The position numbers and the translations under genes are program-made. Below are positions 17,937-28,061 of a stretch of 64,000 nucleotides of DNA, piece after piece. The DNA is taken from NCBI RefSeq assembly GCF_022807975.1, contig NZ_CP094358.1, forward strand, positions 2,852,001 through 2,916,000, written 5' to 3'. Below the pieces are notes generated by a model. That model made no database searches. It was not told the origin of the DNA and was given only the letters and a program-made list of their open reading frames with translations. This DNA is from Abyssalbus ytuae. Its GTDB lineage: Bacteria; Bacteroidota; Bacteroidia; Flavobacteriales; Flavobacteriaceae. Within the stretch, counting starts at the first letter, position 1, and the number at the start of each line of letters is the position of its first letter.

Positions 17937-19475
17937 ATGAAAGTAAAATATTTTCTAGTATTATTATTTAGTTATACAGGCTTTGTGTATTCTCAAAAAG
18001 CAAGCATTAATATAGTTAACGATCCGGAAGCTCCCCTGATCAGTAAACATATTTATGGTCATTTTGCCGAACATTTGGGCAGATGTATCTATGGAGGGTT
18101 TTATGTGGGTGAAAACAGTGAAGTTCCAAATACACAGGGAGTACGTAATGATATAATTAAAGCTTTAAAAGAAATAAAAATTCCAAACCTAAGATGGCCG
18201 GGCGGGTGCTTTGCAGATACTTATCACTGGAAAGATGGTATAGGGTCAAAAGAAAACAGGCCGGCAATAGTAAATAGGTGGTGGGGAGGAGTTACCGAAG
18301 ACAATAGTTTTGGTACTCATGATTTTCTGAATTTATGCGAAGTATTAGGAGCTGAACCATACCTGGCAGCTAATGTGGGAAGCGGAACCGTACAGGAATT
18401 TAACGAATGGGTTCAGTATGTTAACCATCAGGGTAAAAGCCCAATGTCCGACTTGAGAAAAGAAAATGGCCGCCTGCAACCCTGGAATGTAAAATTTTGG
18501 GGTGTGGGAAATGAAATGTGGGGATGTGGCGGACATATGACTCCGGAATATTATGCAAATATTTATAAACAATACGCTACCTTTATGACAGACTGGTCCA
18601 ATAGCGACAAGCTGTTCAGGATTGCGTCAGGAGCAAATGTTGCAGACTATCACTGGACTGAAGTTTTAATGAGGGATATCCCTAAAAACCTGATTGAAGG
18701 TGTGGCCCTCCATTCCTATTCTTTTGTGGAGTGGTCAAATAAAGGATCGGCAACTGATTTTAATGAAGCACAGTATTTTTCTACTATGCAAACTGCCTTA
18801 AAAATGGAGGAACTTGTAACGAAACATTCCGAAATAATGGATAAGTATGATCCTCAAAATAAAATTGCTCTTATTGTGGATGAGTGGGGAGGATGGTATA
18901 ATGTTGAGGAGGGAACTAACCCGGGCTTTTTATATCAGCAAAACACTATGAGAGATGCTATGATAGCCGGAGTTACCCTTAACATCTTTAACAACCATAG
19001 CAGGAGGGTGAAAATGGCAAACCTTGCACAAACTGTAAATGTTTTACAGGCAGTTATTTTAACCGAAGATGAAAAAATGCTGCGTACCCCTACCTATCAT
19101 GTCATGAAAATGTATACGGTACATCATGACGCCAGGTTACTTCCCGTGGAAATCAAATCGCCGGAATATGTATATGATAATGAAAAATTACCGGCTATAT
19201 CGGTATCTGCTTCTAAAGATAAAGAAGGAGCAGTGCATATTTCTTTGGTAAATATAGATGCCGAAAAATCAAACACAATTACTGTAAACCTGGATAATAT
19301 ACCGGTAAAAAAAGCAGAAGGAAGTATTTTGAAATCTCCTAACCTTCAGGATCACAATACTTTTGATAATCCTGATAAGATAATGCCGGTTAAGTTTAAA
19401 GATTTTAAACTTAAAAAAGAATATGTAGAAGTGACCTTACCTCCATTTTCAGTAGTGGTGTTAGAATTGAAGTGA
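17937..19475 (+). CDS. GH51 alpha-L-arabinofuranosidase
   Basis: This 512-residue exo-enzyme removes terminal alpha-L-arabinofuranose from arabinan, arabinoxylan or oligomers. A signal peptide (LVLLFSYTGFVYS-Q) sends it to the periplasm. The GH51 TIM barrel shows IYGHFAEHLGRCIYGG, NLRWPGGCFADTYHW, the acid/base Glu193 in GVGNEMWG and the nucleophile Glu316 in VDEWGGW. A C-terminal beta-sandwich follows (about 400-512). It follows the susD hairpin and ends 21 nt before the lipoprotein GH43 gene. It differs from the second GH51 at 25976, which carries an extra N-terminal domain. Confidence 0.93.
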   Translation: MKVKYFLVLLFSYTGFVYSQKASINIVNDPEAPLISKHIYGHFAEHLGRCIYGGFYVGENSEVPNTQGVRNDIIKALKEIKIPNLRWPGGCFADTYHWKDGIGSKENRPAIVNRWWGGVTEDNSFGTHDFLNLCEVLGAEPYLAANVGSGTVQEFNEWVQYVNHQGKSPMSDLRKENGRLQPWNVKFWGVGNEMWGCGGHMTPEYYANIYKQYATFMTDWSNSDKLFRIASGANVADYHWTEVLMRDIPKNLIEGVALHSYSFVEWSNKGSATDFNEAQYFSTMQTALKMEELVTKHSEIMDKYDPQNKIALIVDEWGGWYNVEEGTNPGFLYQQNTMRDAMIAGVTLNIFNNHSRRVKMANLAQTVNVLQAVILTEDEKMLRTPTYHVMKMYTVHHDARLLPVEIKSPEYVYDNEKLPAISVSASKDKEGAVHISLVNIDAEKSNTITVNLDNIPVKKAEGSILKSPNLQDHNTFDNPDKIMPVKFKDFKLKKEYVEVTLPPFSVVVLELK

Positions 19476-19496
19476 AAATTATGAACAGAAATTGTC

Positions 19497-21107
19497 ATGA
19501 AAACTATGAAATTATATCTGAAATCCATATCGTTTATTTTCTTTTTTCTGCTGATTTTTACCACAGGTTGTTCAGGAGATGATCCTGTATCTTCACCTGA
19601 TACCGAAGTTGAAGAAGAGGAGGAGGAAGAGGAAAATGATACCTTTTCAGGTCCCACGTATGCTGATGATTATACGCCCATCAGTTCCTGGGATGATAGA
19701 AATAAATGGAACCTGGCAAATATACATGACCCTACGGTCGTAAAAGATGGAGACTATTTTTATATGTACCAGACCGATGCATCATATGGAAATGTTCACG
19801 ATGGCCACGGACATTTTCATGCAAGGCGTTCCACAGATTTGGTAAACTGGGAATACATGGGTTCTACTATGGATGAGGCCCCCGGATGGGTAAAAGATTC
19901 CTTAAATAGTAATCGTGTAAGAATGGGACTGCCGGAAATAGACAATCCGCAATATGGTTTTTGGGCCCCATGTGTTAAAAAGGCAGGTAATATATACAGA
20001 ATGTATTATAGTCTTGTAGTACATGAATTAATTGAAGGTGCCGATGACTGTGCTTCGTGGGGAGAACGGCCTTACATAGGAATGATGGAATGTACCGATC
20101 TGGCATCTAACCAATGGGAAGATAAAGGAATAGTTATAACTTCGGTACCTGATGGTATAGAAGATTATTACAGGGACAGTTGTAATGATTGGAGTTCCTA
20201 TTATAAATTCAATGCCATTGACCCCGGTTTAATAGTTACTCCGGAAGGTGAACATTGGTTAATTTACGGCTCCTGGATGACAGGAATTACAGCTGTACAA
20301 TTAGACCCCATAACGGGAAAACCTTATCAACTTGAAAATATCGATGACTATGGGGTGCGAATAGCAGGAAGGGGAAATGTAAATGCTGATCGTTGGCAGG
20401 CACTGGAAGGAGCCGAAATAATTTATAATTCAGACACAGGTTATTATTATTTATTCCTTGCATATGATGAATTATCAGTAGCTTATAATACACGTGTGGC
20501 AAGATCTTCTTCCATAACCGGGCCGTATGTAGGTATAGACGGTTTGAATGTTACCAGTGGTGCCCAGTGCTGGCCCATGATTACACATCCTTATAAATTT
20601 GATAGTCATGCAGGATGGGTAGGCTTTTCACATTGTTCGGTTTTTCAGGACCCCTCAACGCAGCAATGGTATTATGCCTCTCAGGCAAGATTACCCGAAA
20701 ATGTGCCCGGCATCAATGTTTCTAATGCAGTGATGATGGGACATGTAAGGAAAATTCATTGGACGGATGATGGCTGGCCGGTAGTTGCTCCCGAAAGGTA
20801 TGCGGGTGTTCCTCAGGAAGAAATTACAGAATCGGATTTAACAGGAAGATGGGAACAAATTACCATGGAGTATCAATATAAAACGATGCAGGAATCCGTT
20901 GCTCTTATTCTTAACGACAACCATACTATATCTGGCGAGGTGAGTGGCACCTGGTCATTTGATAGCGGTTCTAATACTTTAACTGTTAACGATGTAGATT
21001 TAATTCTAGAGCAGTCATGGGATTGGGAAGCTTCCATAAGGAAAGTAACTTTAACTTATACGGGATTAACCCCCTCAGGCCGTCCGGTTTGGGGAAAAAA
21101 GAAATAA
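19497..21107 (+). CDS. surface GH43 endo-alpha-1,5-L-arabinanase, lipoprotein
   Basis: This 536-residue protein has a lipobox TTGC (Cys25) followed by SGDD and a long Glu-rich linker, the pattern of surface-exposed Bacteroidota lipoproteins. The five-bladed GH43 propeller has the catalytic base Asp78 in NIHDPTVV, a pKa-modulating Asp in NAIDPGLIV and the acid Glu in LEGAEIIYN. A C-terminal beta domain (about 445-536, LTGRWEQITMEYQY) resembles the one found in two-domain endo-arabinanases. It would start the attack on arabinan at the cell surface, making oligosaccharides for SusCD. Either ATG at 19497 or 19506 could be the start. The endo mode is inferred from the domain layout and surface signal. 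Confidence 0.88.
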   Translation: MKTMKLYLKSISFIFFFLLIFTTGCSGDDPVSSPDTEVEEEEEEEENDTFSGPTYADDYTPISSWDDRNKWNLANIHDPTVVKDGDYFYMYQTDASYGNVHDGHGHFHARRSTDLVNWEYMGSTMDEAPGWVKDSLNSNRVRMGLPEIDNPQYGFWAPCVKKAGNIYRMYYSLVVHELIEGADDCASWGERPYIGMMECTDLASNQWEDKGIVITSVPDGIEDYYRDSCNDWSSYYKFNAIDPGLIVTPEGEHWLIYGSWMTGITAVQLDPITGKPYQLENIDDYGVRIAGRGNVNADRWQALEGAEIIYNSDTGYYYLFLAYDELSVAYNTRVARSSSITGPYVGIDGLNVTSGAQCWPMITHPYKFDSHAGWVGFSHCSVFQDPSTQQWYYASQARLPENVPGINVSNAVMMGHVRKIHWTDDGWPVVAPERYAGVPQEEITESDLTGRWEQITMEYQYKTMQESVALILNDNHTISGEVSGTWSFDSGSNTLTVNDVDLILEQSWDWEASIRKVTLTYTGLTPSGRPVWGKKK

Positions 21108-21108
21108 A

Positions 21109-22095
21109 ATGAAAATACGTCTAACCATATTATTAATATATTTCATAGCAGTCACTTTAACGGTGAAAGCCCAGATAAAAGACGTGGTAGTACATGATCC
21201 GGTAGTTATAAAGCAAAATGATACCTATTATCTTTTTTGTACCGGTAAGGGTATTTCAACATACCTTTCCAAAGATTTAAAGAACTGGCAAAAGGGGAAC
21301 CCGGTTTTTCCTGAAAAACCGGAGTGGACAGATAAAGTAGTTCCTGAATTCAATAACCATATCTGGGCTCCTGATGTAGTATATCATAACAATAAATATT
21401 ATTTGTTTTATTCCGTTTCGGCATTTGCAAAAAATACATCCGCTATAGGAGTTGCCACTAATGCTACTTTAAACCCTGACGATAAAAACTATAAATGGAC
21501 AGATCATGGTATAGTTATAAGATCATACCCCAACAGGGATTTATGGAATGCCATAGACCCAAATATTGTATTTGATGAAAATAACACCCCATGGATGGCT
21601 TTCGGCTCTTTTTGGAACGGACTTAAAATGGTAAAACTCGATAATGATTTAAAATCTGTTGCCCGGCCTGAAGAGTGGCATACTCTTGCAAGACGTAAAA
21701 GAAGTTTTGAGTTAGATGATGCCAATCCGGGAGATGCCGCTTTGGAAGCACCGTTCATATTTAAAAAGAATGGGTTCTATTATTTATTTCTCTCATGGGA
21801 CCTATGTTGCCGCGGTGAAAATAGTACCTATAAATTAGTAGTGGGCCGCTCTAAATCTGTAACAGGACCTTATATTGATAAAGACGGAAAACTTCTTAAT
21901 AAAGGTGGTGGGAGTTTAGTGATTCAAGGTAATAAGAATTGGTATGGTGTAGGGCATAACAGTGTGTTTACTTTTGGTGATAAAGACTACACATTTATGC
22001 ATGGTTACGATGCCAGCGATAAAGGATTGCCAAAATTAATTGTTAAAGAAGTTAGTTGGGTCGATGGCTGGCCAATAGTAAAACCAATGCGTTGA
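21109..22095 (+). CDS. GH43 arabinanase/arabinosidase, secreted
   Basis: This 328-residue single-domain GH43 has a signal peptide (AVTLTVKA-Q). Catalytic residues are the base Asp30 in VVHDPVV, an Asp in WNAIDPNIVF and a Glu in ALEAPFIF. Motifs WAPDVVYHNNKYYLFYS and GHNSVF are typical of arabinan-acting GH43 members. It starts 1 nt after the stop of the previous GH43 gene, so translation is coupled. It probably cuts arabino-oligosaccharides in the periplasm. Endo versus exo action cannot be decided from sequence alone. Confidence 0.88.
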   Translation: MKIRLTILLIYFIAVTLTVKAQIKDVVVHDPVVIKQNDTYYLFCTGKGISTYLSKDLKNWQKGNPVFPEKPEWTDKVVPEFNNHIWAPDVVYHNNKYYLFYSVSAFAKNTSAIGVATNATLNPDDKNYKWTDHGIVIRSYPNRDLWNAIDPNIVFDENNTPWMAFGSFWNGLKMVKLDNDLKSVARPEEWHTLARRKRSFELDDANPGDAALEAPFIFKKNGFYYLFLSWDLCCRGENSTYKLVVGRSKSVTGPYIDKDGKLLNKGGGSLVIQGNKNWYGVGHNSVFTFGDKDYTFMHGYDASDKGLPKLIVKEVSWVDGWPIVKPMR

Positions 22096-22125
22096 TCAAT
22101 TAATAAGATTGTATAAGAGAAGTAT

Positions 22126-23976
22126 ATGAATAAATTAGTATTACTATATCTGCCTTTGATTTTGAGCCTTACCTCTGTAAAGGCTCAAGAGAATCTTATA
22201 GTTAATACCCATGGAAGAAAAACAATTTCGTTAAACGGAACATGGCATTATATTATCGATCCTTATGAAACAGGTTTTTATGATTATCGTTTTAAAGAAA
22301 GACCTGAAAATGATCCGGGAGCCTATTGGAACAAACCGCTAATTACAAAGAAAGCGGACTGGACGGAGCATGGTTATAAAGATCCCTACACCATAGAAGT
22401 CCCAGGCGATTGGAATTCACAGGATCGGATGTTTTTGTATTACGAGGGTACCATTTGGTATCAACGGACTTTTGATAAACCAACAGTTAATGCTGATGAA
22501 GATATATATCTGTATTTTGCGGCTGTTAATTATGAAGCACATGTATACCTAAATGGGAAAAAGTTAGGAATGCACAAGGGTGGATTCACACCATTCAACT
22601 TTAGAATTCCTCCTAATCTACTTAAAGATTATGATAACAATTTAGTAATTCATGTAAATAATAATCGTCATAAAGATGAAATTCCTACGGTCAATACAGA
22701 TTGGTGGAATTACGGTGGTATTACAAGGGATGTTAAATTAATTATCACTTCAAAGCAATTTATAGAACAGTATCATGTGCAGTTGGATCAAAAGCAAGAC
22801 ATTGCAAAAGCTAAAAAAAAGGATAAATATCTACTAAGTGGTTGGATAAAATTAAACGAACCAGTTACTACAGGGCTTATTTCACTTTCTATTCCCGAAC
22901 TTAAAATAAAGAAAGAATTTCAGGTTAAAGGAGATTCGGTTCAAATTGCTTTTGAAGTTGATGAATTAGACCTGTGGTCTACTGAAAATCCTAAATTATA
23001 TGATGTAATTTTCAACTTTAATAAACATTCAATTAATGATAAAATCGGTTTTCGAAAGATTGAAGTTGATGGTACAAAAATCCTATTGAATGGAAATGAA
23101 ATTTTCCTTCGTGGGATATGCTTGCATGAGGAGATACCAGACGAGCGCAGAAGAGCATATAGCAAGAAGGATGCTTTAAAAATGCTTGGACAAGTAAGGG
23201 AATTAAATGCCAATATGGTACGTTTGTCTCACTACCCACATAGTGTATTTATGCCAAAAATGGCAGACTCTTTAGGAATTTTGCTTTGGACTGAAATCCC
23301 GGTTTATTGGACTATTGACTTTAAAAACCCGGAAGTACTCAAGAAAGCTCAATCACAATTAAAGGAAATGATTTCTCGTGATCGTAACAGAGCTTCAGTT
23401 ATTACATGGGGTGTGGGTAATGAAACACCTGTAAGCGAAGTCAGAACCCGTTTTATGAGTACTTTGGTAAAAGATGCTAAAAAAATAGACCCAACCCGTT
23501 TGGTAGCAGCTGCACTTGAAGTAGGTTATAATAGAGGCGTTAATTATGTAGATGACCCTCTTGGTGAATATACAGATATAGTTGCACTCAATGAGTATTT
23601 GGGATGGTATGGTTCAACGCCAGAAGCCTGTCAAACAGCTCAGTGGAAAATTAAGTATAGCAAACCTTTTTTTATTAGTGAAACAGGAGCTGGTGCCAAA
23701 GGTGGTTTTCATGATCAAAAAGAGATGCGTTTTAGTGAAGAATATCAGCAGTGGTATTATGAAGAACAAATTAAAATGTTTAAAAATCAGTTTCCGGAAA
23801 GTTTTAGTGGAGTAGCTCCATGGATTTTGAACGATTTTCGTTCTCCCAAGCGGAATAATCCGGAATATCAAGAAGGCTGGAATCGTAAGGGGCTAATTGA
23901 TGAAAATGGAAATAAAAAGTTGGCGTTTTATACGCTACAACAATATTATAAAGAATTAAAAAGTAAAGGCAGATAA
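22126..23976 (+). CDS. GH2 family glycoside hydrolase (beta-glycosidase)
   Basis: This 616-residue protein has a signal peptide (LILSLTSVKA-Q). The GH2 layout is complete: a jelly-roll sugar-binding domain (about 30-205), an immunoglobulin-like domain (about 210-310) and a TIM barrel (about 315-610). The acid/base is Glu433 in TWGVGNETPVS and the nucleophile is Glu519 in FFISETGAGAKGGF; NMVRLSHYPH is the usual substrate-side motif. The general look is that of the beta-glucuronidase/beta-galactosidase branch. Within this locus it could remove beta-linked galactose, glucuronic acid or arabinose side groups. The substrate is not resolved. It lies 30 nt after GH43 and 17 nt before GH127. Confidence 0.88.
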   Translation: MNKLVLLYLPLILSLTSVKAQENLIVNTHGRKTISLNGTWHYIIDPYETGFYDYRFKERPENDPGAYWNKPLITKKADWTEHGYKDPYTIEVPGDWNSQDRMFLYYEGTIWYQRTFDKPTVNADEDIYLYFAAVNYEAHVYLNGKKLGMHKGGFTPFNFRIPPNLLKDYDNNLVIHVNNNRHKDEIPTVNTDWWNYGGITRDVKLIITSKQFIEQYHVQLDQKQDIAKAKKKDKYLLSGWIKLNEPVTTGLISLSIPELKIKKEFQVKGDSVQIAFEVDELDLWSTENPKLYDVIFNFNKHSINDKIGFRKIEVDGTKILLNGNEIFLRGICLHEEIPDERRRAYSKKDALKMLGQVRELNANMVRLSHYPHSVFMPKMADSLGILLWTEIPVYWTIDFKNPEVLKKAQSQLKEMISRDRNRASVITWGVGNETPVSEVRTRFMSTLVKDAKKIDPTRLVAAALEVGYNRGVNYVDDPLGEYTDIVALNEYLGWYGSTPEACQTAQWKIKYSKPFFISETGAGAKGGFHDQKEMRFSEEYQQWYYEEQIKMFKNQFPESFSGVAPWILNDFRSPKRNNPEYQEGWNRKGLIDENGNKKLAFYTLQQYYKELKSKGR

Positions 23977-23993
23977 ATGCAAACTATGGTAGT

Positions 23994-25964
23994 ATGAAAA
24001 AATTTAGTAGGAACTTCATTATTTTTATGGTTTTTCTATCCTTTTTTAACTGCAAAACAGATAAAAAAGATATTGCAAAAGCAGAAGAACCAAAAGAAGG
24101 TTATCAAATCGAACTTGTTGATATTCAGAATATAAAAGTAAATGATGAATTCTGGTTGCCAATTATTAAGCAAGTTCAAGAAAAAACCATTGAATATGCC
24201 ATTGCTAAATGCGAAGAAGAAGGTCGTATGGACAACTTTCTGATTGCTGGTGGACAAATGGAAGGCGAAGTAAAAGGTGTTATGCCTTTTGATGATACCG
24301 ATGTTTATAAAATTATAGAAGGGGCATCTTATTCCCTCATAAGTGCACCAAACCCGGAACTGGAAAAAGTTCTGGATTCTTTAGTTTCTATCATCAGCAT
24401 AGGGCAGGAAAAAGACGGATATTTAACTACCTGGCGAACAATTAATCCGGCAAAACCACCTGCACCATGGGTAGAAGTTAAAGAAGGCAAACGTTGGGAA
24501 TCACTGGCTGCCAGCCATGAATTATATAATGCAGGACATTTATACGAAGCGGCAGTTGCCCATTACAAAGCCACAGGCAAAAGAAATTTTTTAAGTATAG
24601 CATTAAAAAATGCAGACTTAATGGTGAATACTTTTGGCGAAGCAGAAAATAAACTTCATACCGTTCCCGGCCATCAAATTATAGAAACGGGTCTCATCAA
24701 ACTATATGAAATTACAGGTAATGAAGATTATTTAAATCTTGCCAAATATTTTTTAGACAATAGGGGAAACCCCCAAAATCATGAATTATTTGGTTCTTAC
24801 TCACAAGATCATATACCGGTAGTTAATCAGGATGAAGTCGTAGGCCATGCTGTCAGGGCAGTTTATATGTATGCTGCAATGACGGATATTGCGGCCATAA
24901 AAAATGATTCGTCTTATCTAAAAGCAGTCAACAAGCTTTGGGATAATATGGTGAATAAAAAAATGTACATAACAGGAGGTATCGGAGCAAAACATGAAGG
25001 AGAGGCTTTCGGTGAAAATTATGAACTTCCAAACCTGACTGCTTATAGTGAAACCTGTGCAGCAATTGGCGATGTTTACTGGAATCACAGGTTGCATAAA
25101 CTTACCGGGAATGCGAAATATTTTGATGTTATAGAACGAACATTATACAATGGTTTATTATCCGGGTTATCATTGGACGGAAAAAAATTCTTTTATCCTA
25201 ATGCCCTCGAATCAGATGGGGTATATAAATTCAACAGGGGAGAATGCACACGGCAATCCTGGTTTGATTGTTCCTGTTGTCCCACCAATATAATCAGGTT
25301 TATTCCATCTATACCCGGGTTAATATATTCTCATCATAAAGACACTTTGTATGTAAACCTTTATGCCTCAAATACCGGGAAAGTAAAATTAGAGTCTTCT
25401 GAAATTCAAATTTCTCAAACTACTGATTATCCCTGGAGTGGTAAAGTTAATATGGAAATAAACCCCGAAAAAGAAAAAAAATTCACTTTGAAAATACGTA
25501 TTCCGGGATGGTCTGGAAATGAAGTCCTTCCGGGAGATTTATATCATTATATGAACAATATTGATGAGTCACCAACCATATTTATAAATGAAGAGAAGAC
25601 AAAAGGGAAAGTTGATAAAGGTTATTATACTATTTCCAGAAATTGGAAAAAAGGAGATATAGTCAAAATTAGCTTCCCGATGCATGTAAGAAAAGTAGTA
25701 GCAAATGAAAAAGTTAAGGAAAATACAGGTAAAGTAGCTTTGGAATATGGCCCCATTGTATATTCGGTGGAAGAAATTGACAATAAAGAATCGTTCGATT
25801 CTGTAAAAATTAATGCAGAAGATAATTTTTCTGTTACTAAAAAAGAAGATTTACTTGGAGGAGTAAATGTAATAAATAATGATTATTTAACAGCTATTCC
25901 ATATTACGCCTGGTCTAACAGGGGAATAGGAAAAATGAAAGTTTGGATACCATTTGAAAATTAA
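23994..25964 (+). CDS. GH127 beta-L-arabinofuranosidase, lipoprotein
   Basis: This 656-residue protein has a lipobox SFFNC (Cys20) with a charged linker. The (alpha/alpha)6 barrel carries the zinc/cysteine catalytic set of GH127: Glu337, Glu353 and Cys355 (in AYSETCAAIGD), and the Cys428-Cys429 pair in FDCSCCPTNIIRF. Their spacing matches the characterised bifidobacterial enzyme (Glu322, Glu338, Cys340, Cys417, Cys418), in which the last Cys region supplies the nucleophile and zinc ligands. It releases beta-L-arabinofuranose. Its presence beside alpha-arabinofuranosidases says the target glycan has beta-L-Araf ends as well. It is cotranscribed, with 11 nt to the next GH51. Confidence 0.92.
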   Translation: MKKFSRNFIIFMVFLSFFNCKTDKKDIAKAEEPKEGYQIELVDIQNIKVNDEFWLPIIKQVQEKTIEYAIAKCEEEGRMDNFLIAGGQMEGEVKGVMPFDDTDVYKIIEGASYSLISAPNPELEKVLDSLVSIISIGQEKDGYLTTWRTINPAKPPAPWVEVKEGKRWESLAASHELYNAGHLYEAAVAHYKATGKRNFLSIALKNADLMVNTFGEAENKLHTVPGHQIIETGLIKLYEITGNEDYLNLAKYFLDNRGNPQNHELFGSYSQDHIPVVNQDEVVGHAVRAVYMYAAMTDIAAIKNDSSYLKAVNKLWDNMVNKKMYITGGIGAKHEGEAFGENYELPNLTAYSETCAAIGDVYWNHRLHKLTGNAKYFDVIERTLYNGLLSGLSLDGKKFFYPNALESDGVYKFNRGECTRQSWFDCSCCPTNIIRFIPSIPGLIYSHHKDTLYVNLYASNTGKVKLESSEIQISQTTDYPWSGKVNMEINPEKEKKFTLKIRIPGWSGNEVLPGDLYHYMNNIDESPTIFINEEKTKGKVDKGYYTISRNWKKGDIVKISFPMHVRKVVANEKVKENTGKVALEYGPIVYSVEEIDNKESFDSVKINAEDNFSVTKKEDLLGGVNVINNDYLTAIPYYAWSNRGIGKMKVWIPFEN

Positions 25965-25975
25965 AAAAACATAAA

Positions 25976-27958
25976 ATGAACCATAAATTTTTATCAAAAA
26001 TACTAGTCAGTGTATTATTAACAGTGAGCTTTATTGGTAATGCACAACAACGAACCTTAAAAGTGGATGTCAATAATGAAATAACAACCATACAACCCAC
26101 CATGTATGGTGTCTTTTTTGAAGATATCAACTTTGCTGCCGATGGAGGTCTTTATGCAGAGATGATAAAAAACCGGTCCTTTGAGTTCGATAATCCGTTA
26201 ATGGGATGGATTCAACCCAATAGTGACCGACATTCTTTAAATAAGGGATCAGGAATAGCAACCCCTGTAAAATATAGTGGCAGCAATACAAACCATAATT
26301 ACTGCAGGGTAAACATCAAAGATGATAAAGGCTACACATTAATTAATGAGGGCTATAGAGGTATGGGAATAAAAAAGGAAGCCAAATACAATCTCACCCT
26401 GTTAGCCTCGCAGGTGTCCGGAAACATAAATAAAATTATTTTTCAGTTTATTGATAAAGATAAAAATGTATTAGGAGAAACTAGTGTAGCCATAACCGGA
26501 AATAACTGGAAAGAATATGAAACCCAGCTTATCGCAACAAAAACAGAAGCTAAAGCTCAACTGAAAGTGACTTTTGAGGGGAGAGGAGAAATAAACCTGG
26601 ATATGATTTCCTTATTTCCTCAAGATACCTGGAAAGGAAGAAAAAGAGGATTAAGAAAAGATATCGTTCAATTGCTTTATGATTTAAAACCCGGTTTTTT
26701 ACGATTTCCGGGAGGATGCATTGTTGAAGGGCGGACCCTTGCAAAAAGATACCAGTGGAAAAAAACAGTAGGACCTGTGAAAGATCGTGAAATATTAATT
26801 AACAGGTGGAATACTGAATTCAATCACAGGTTAACCCCAGACTATTTTCAGAGCTTTGGTATAGGCTTTTTTGAATATTTTCAGCTTTCCGAAGACCTGG
26901 GAGCTGAACCTCTCCCTATTTTAAGCTGTGGAATGGCATGTCAATTCAATACAGGAGAACTGGTACCTATGGAAGATTTGGACCCCTATATTCAGGATGC
27001 GTTGGATTTAATTGAATTTGCAAACGGATCAACCGAAACTCCCTGGGGAAAAATGAGAAGCCAAATGGGACACCCCGCCCCCTTTAATATGAAATACATA
27101 GGAGTAGGTAACGAACAATGGGGCCCGGAATATATAAAACGATACAAGGCCTTTGCTCAGGCCATAAAAGAAAAATATCCTGAAATTATAATTGTTTCAG
27201 GTAGCGGCCCGTTTCCCGATGGCGATTATTTTGAATACGGCATGGAAGAGTTAAAGAAATTAAATGCCGAAATAATTGATGAACATTACTACCGAAGTCC
27301 GGAATGGTTCAGGGAAAATGCTACAAGGTATGATGATTATGACCGGAACGGACCAAAAATTTTCGCAGGAGAATATGCAGCACAAAGTGTAGCTATAGCC
27401 AGTCCCGATAACAAAAACAATTGGGAATGTGCTCTGTCGGAAGCAGCTTTTATGACAGGCCTGGAAAGAAATGCAGAAGTTGTCCATCTTACCTCATACG
27501 CACCCCTTTTGGCTCACGAAGAAGGATGGCAGTGGACTCCCGATTTAATATGGTTTAATAATTTAGAATCGTACGGAACCCCTAATTATTATGTGCAAAA
27601 GTTATTTTCAACAAATAAAGGAACCCACCTTATTACTGTAACTGAAAACGGAACGCCTTTAACTGGTCAGCAAAATCTGTATGCCTCTGCAGTAAAGGAT
27701 ATAGCTAAAAAAGAAATAATACTGAAGCTGGTGAATACATCTGCAGGTTCTCAAAGAATTTTATTGGATATAAAAGATAATAAGATGGTTAAAAAAGCAG
27801 AAATCATCGTACTAAAGAACGATAATTTATCTGCCGAAAATTCATTTTCAACACCAGCTAAAATAAGCCCGGAAGTAAAAAAAATAAAGCTGAAAAAGGG
27901 TAATACGCAAATTACTGTGGAAGGATATTCCCTTACCATAGTGAAAATGAAAATATAA
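25976..27958 (+). CDS. GH51 alpha-L-arabinofuranosidase with N-terminal carbohydrate-binding-like domain
   Basis: This 660-residue enzyme has a signal peptide (LLTVSFIGNA-Q). A short strand region with MYGVFFEDINFAADGGLYAE opens the GH51 domain, a carbohydrate-binding-like insert lies at about 75-215, and the TIM barrel follows with FLRFPGGCIVEG, the acid/base Glu380 in YIGVGNEQWG and the nucleophile Glu466 in KIFAGEYAAQS. A C-terminal beta-sandwich ends the protein. It resembles the longer eukaryote-like and Bacteroidota GH51 members that act on branched arabinan. It is the last gene of the first transcription unit; a 141-bp gap with an operator follows. Confidence 0.92.
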   Translation: MNHKFLSKILVSVLLTVSFIGNAQQRTLKVDVNNEITTIQPTMYGVFFEDINFAADGGLYAEMIKNRSFEFDNPLMGWIQPNSDRHSLNKGSGIATPVKYSGSNTNHNYCRVNIKDDKGYTLINEGYRGMGIKKEAKYNLTLLASQVSGNINKIIFQFIDKDKNVLGETSVAITGNNWKEYETQLIATKTEAKAQLKVTFEGRGEINLDMISLFPQDTWKGRKRGLRKDIVQLLYDLKPGFLRFPGGCIVEGRTLAKRYQWKKTVGPVKDREILINRWNTEFNHRLTPDYFQSFGIGFFEYFQLSEDLGAEPLPILSCGMACQFNTGELVPMEDLDPYIQDALDLIEFANGSTETPWGKMRSQMGHPAPFNMKYIGVGNEQWGPEYIKRYKAFAQAIKEKYPEIIIVSGSGPFPDGDYFEYGMEELKKLNAEIIDEHYYRSPEWFRENATRYDDYDRNGPKIFAGEYAAQSVAIASPDNKNNWECALSEAAFMTGLERNAEVVHLTSYAPLLAHEEGWQWTPDLIWFNNLESYGTPNYYVQKLFSTNKGTHLITVTENGTPLTGQQNLYASAVKDIAKKEIILKLVNTSAGSQRILLDIKDNKMVKKAEIIVLKNDNLSAENSFSTPAKISPEVKKIKLKKGNTQITVEGYSLTIVKMKI

Positions 27959-28027
27959 ATTTTAAATGTTCATTAAACATTTATAAAAATTTATGTATTT
28001 TGTTAGGAAAGATGTATAAAAAGAAAT

Positions 28028-28046
28028 AAGTGTTTTGTTTACACTT
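28028..28046. promoter_or_regulatory. proposed AraR operator 2 (araB)
   Basis: The site reads AAGTGT, seven bases, ACACTT, a perfect 6+6 inverted repeat. It is followed by ATAAAT (28047-28052), exactly as at the susC operator. The spacer contains a TTTG (28034-28037) that could serve as -33 element, so bound repressor would block polymerase. Confidence 0.7.
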
Positions 28047-28061
28047 ATAAATTATTTCTAA

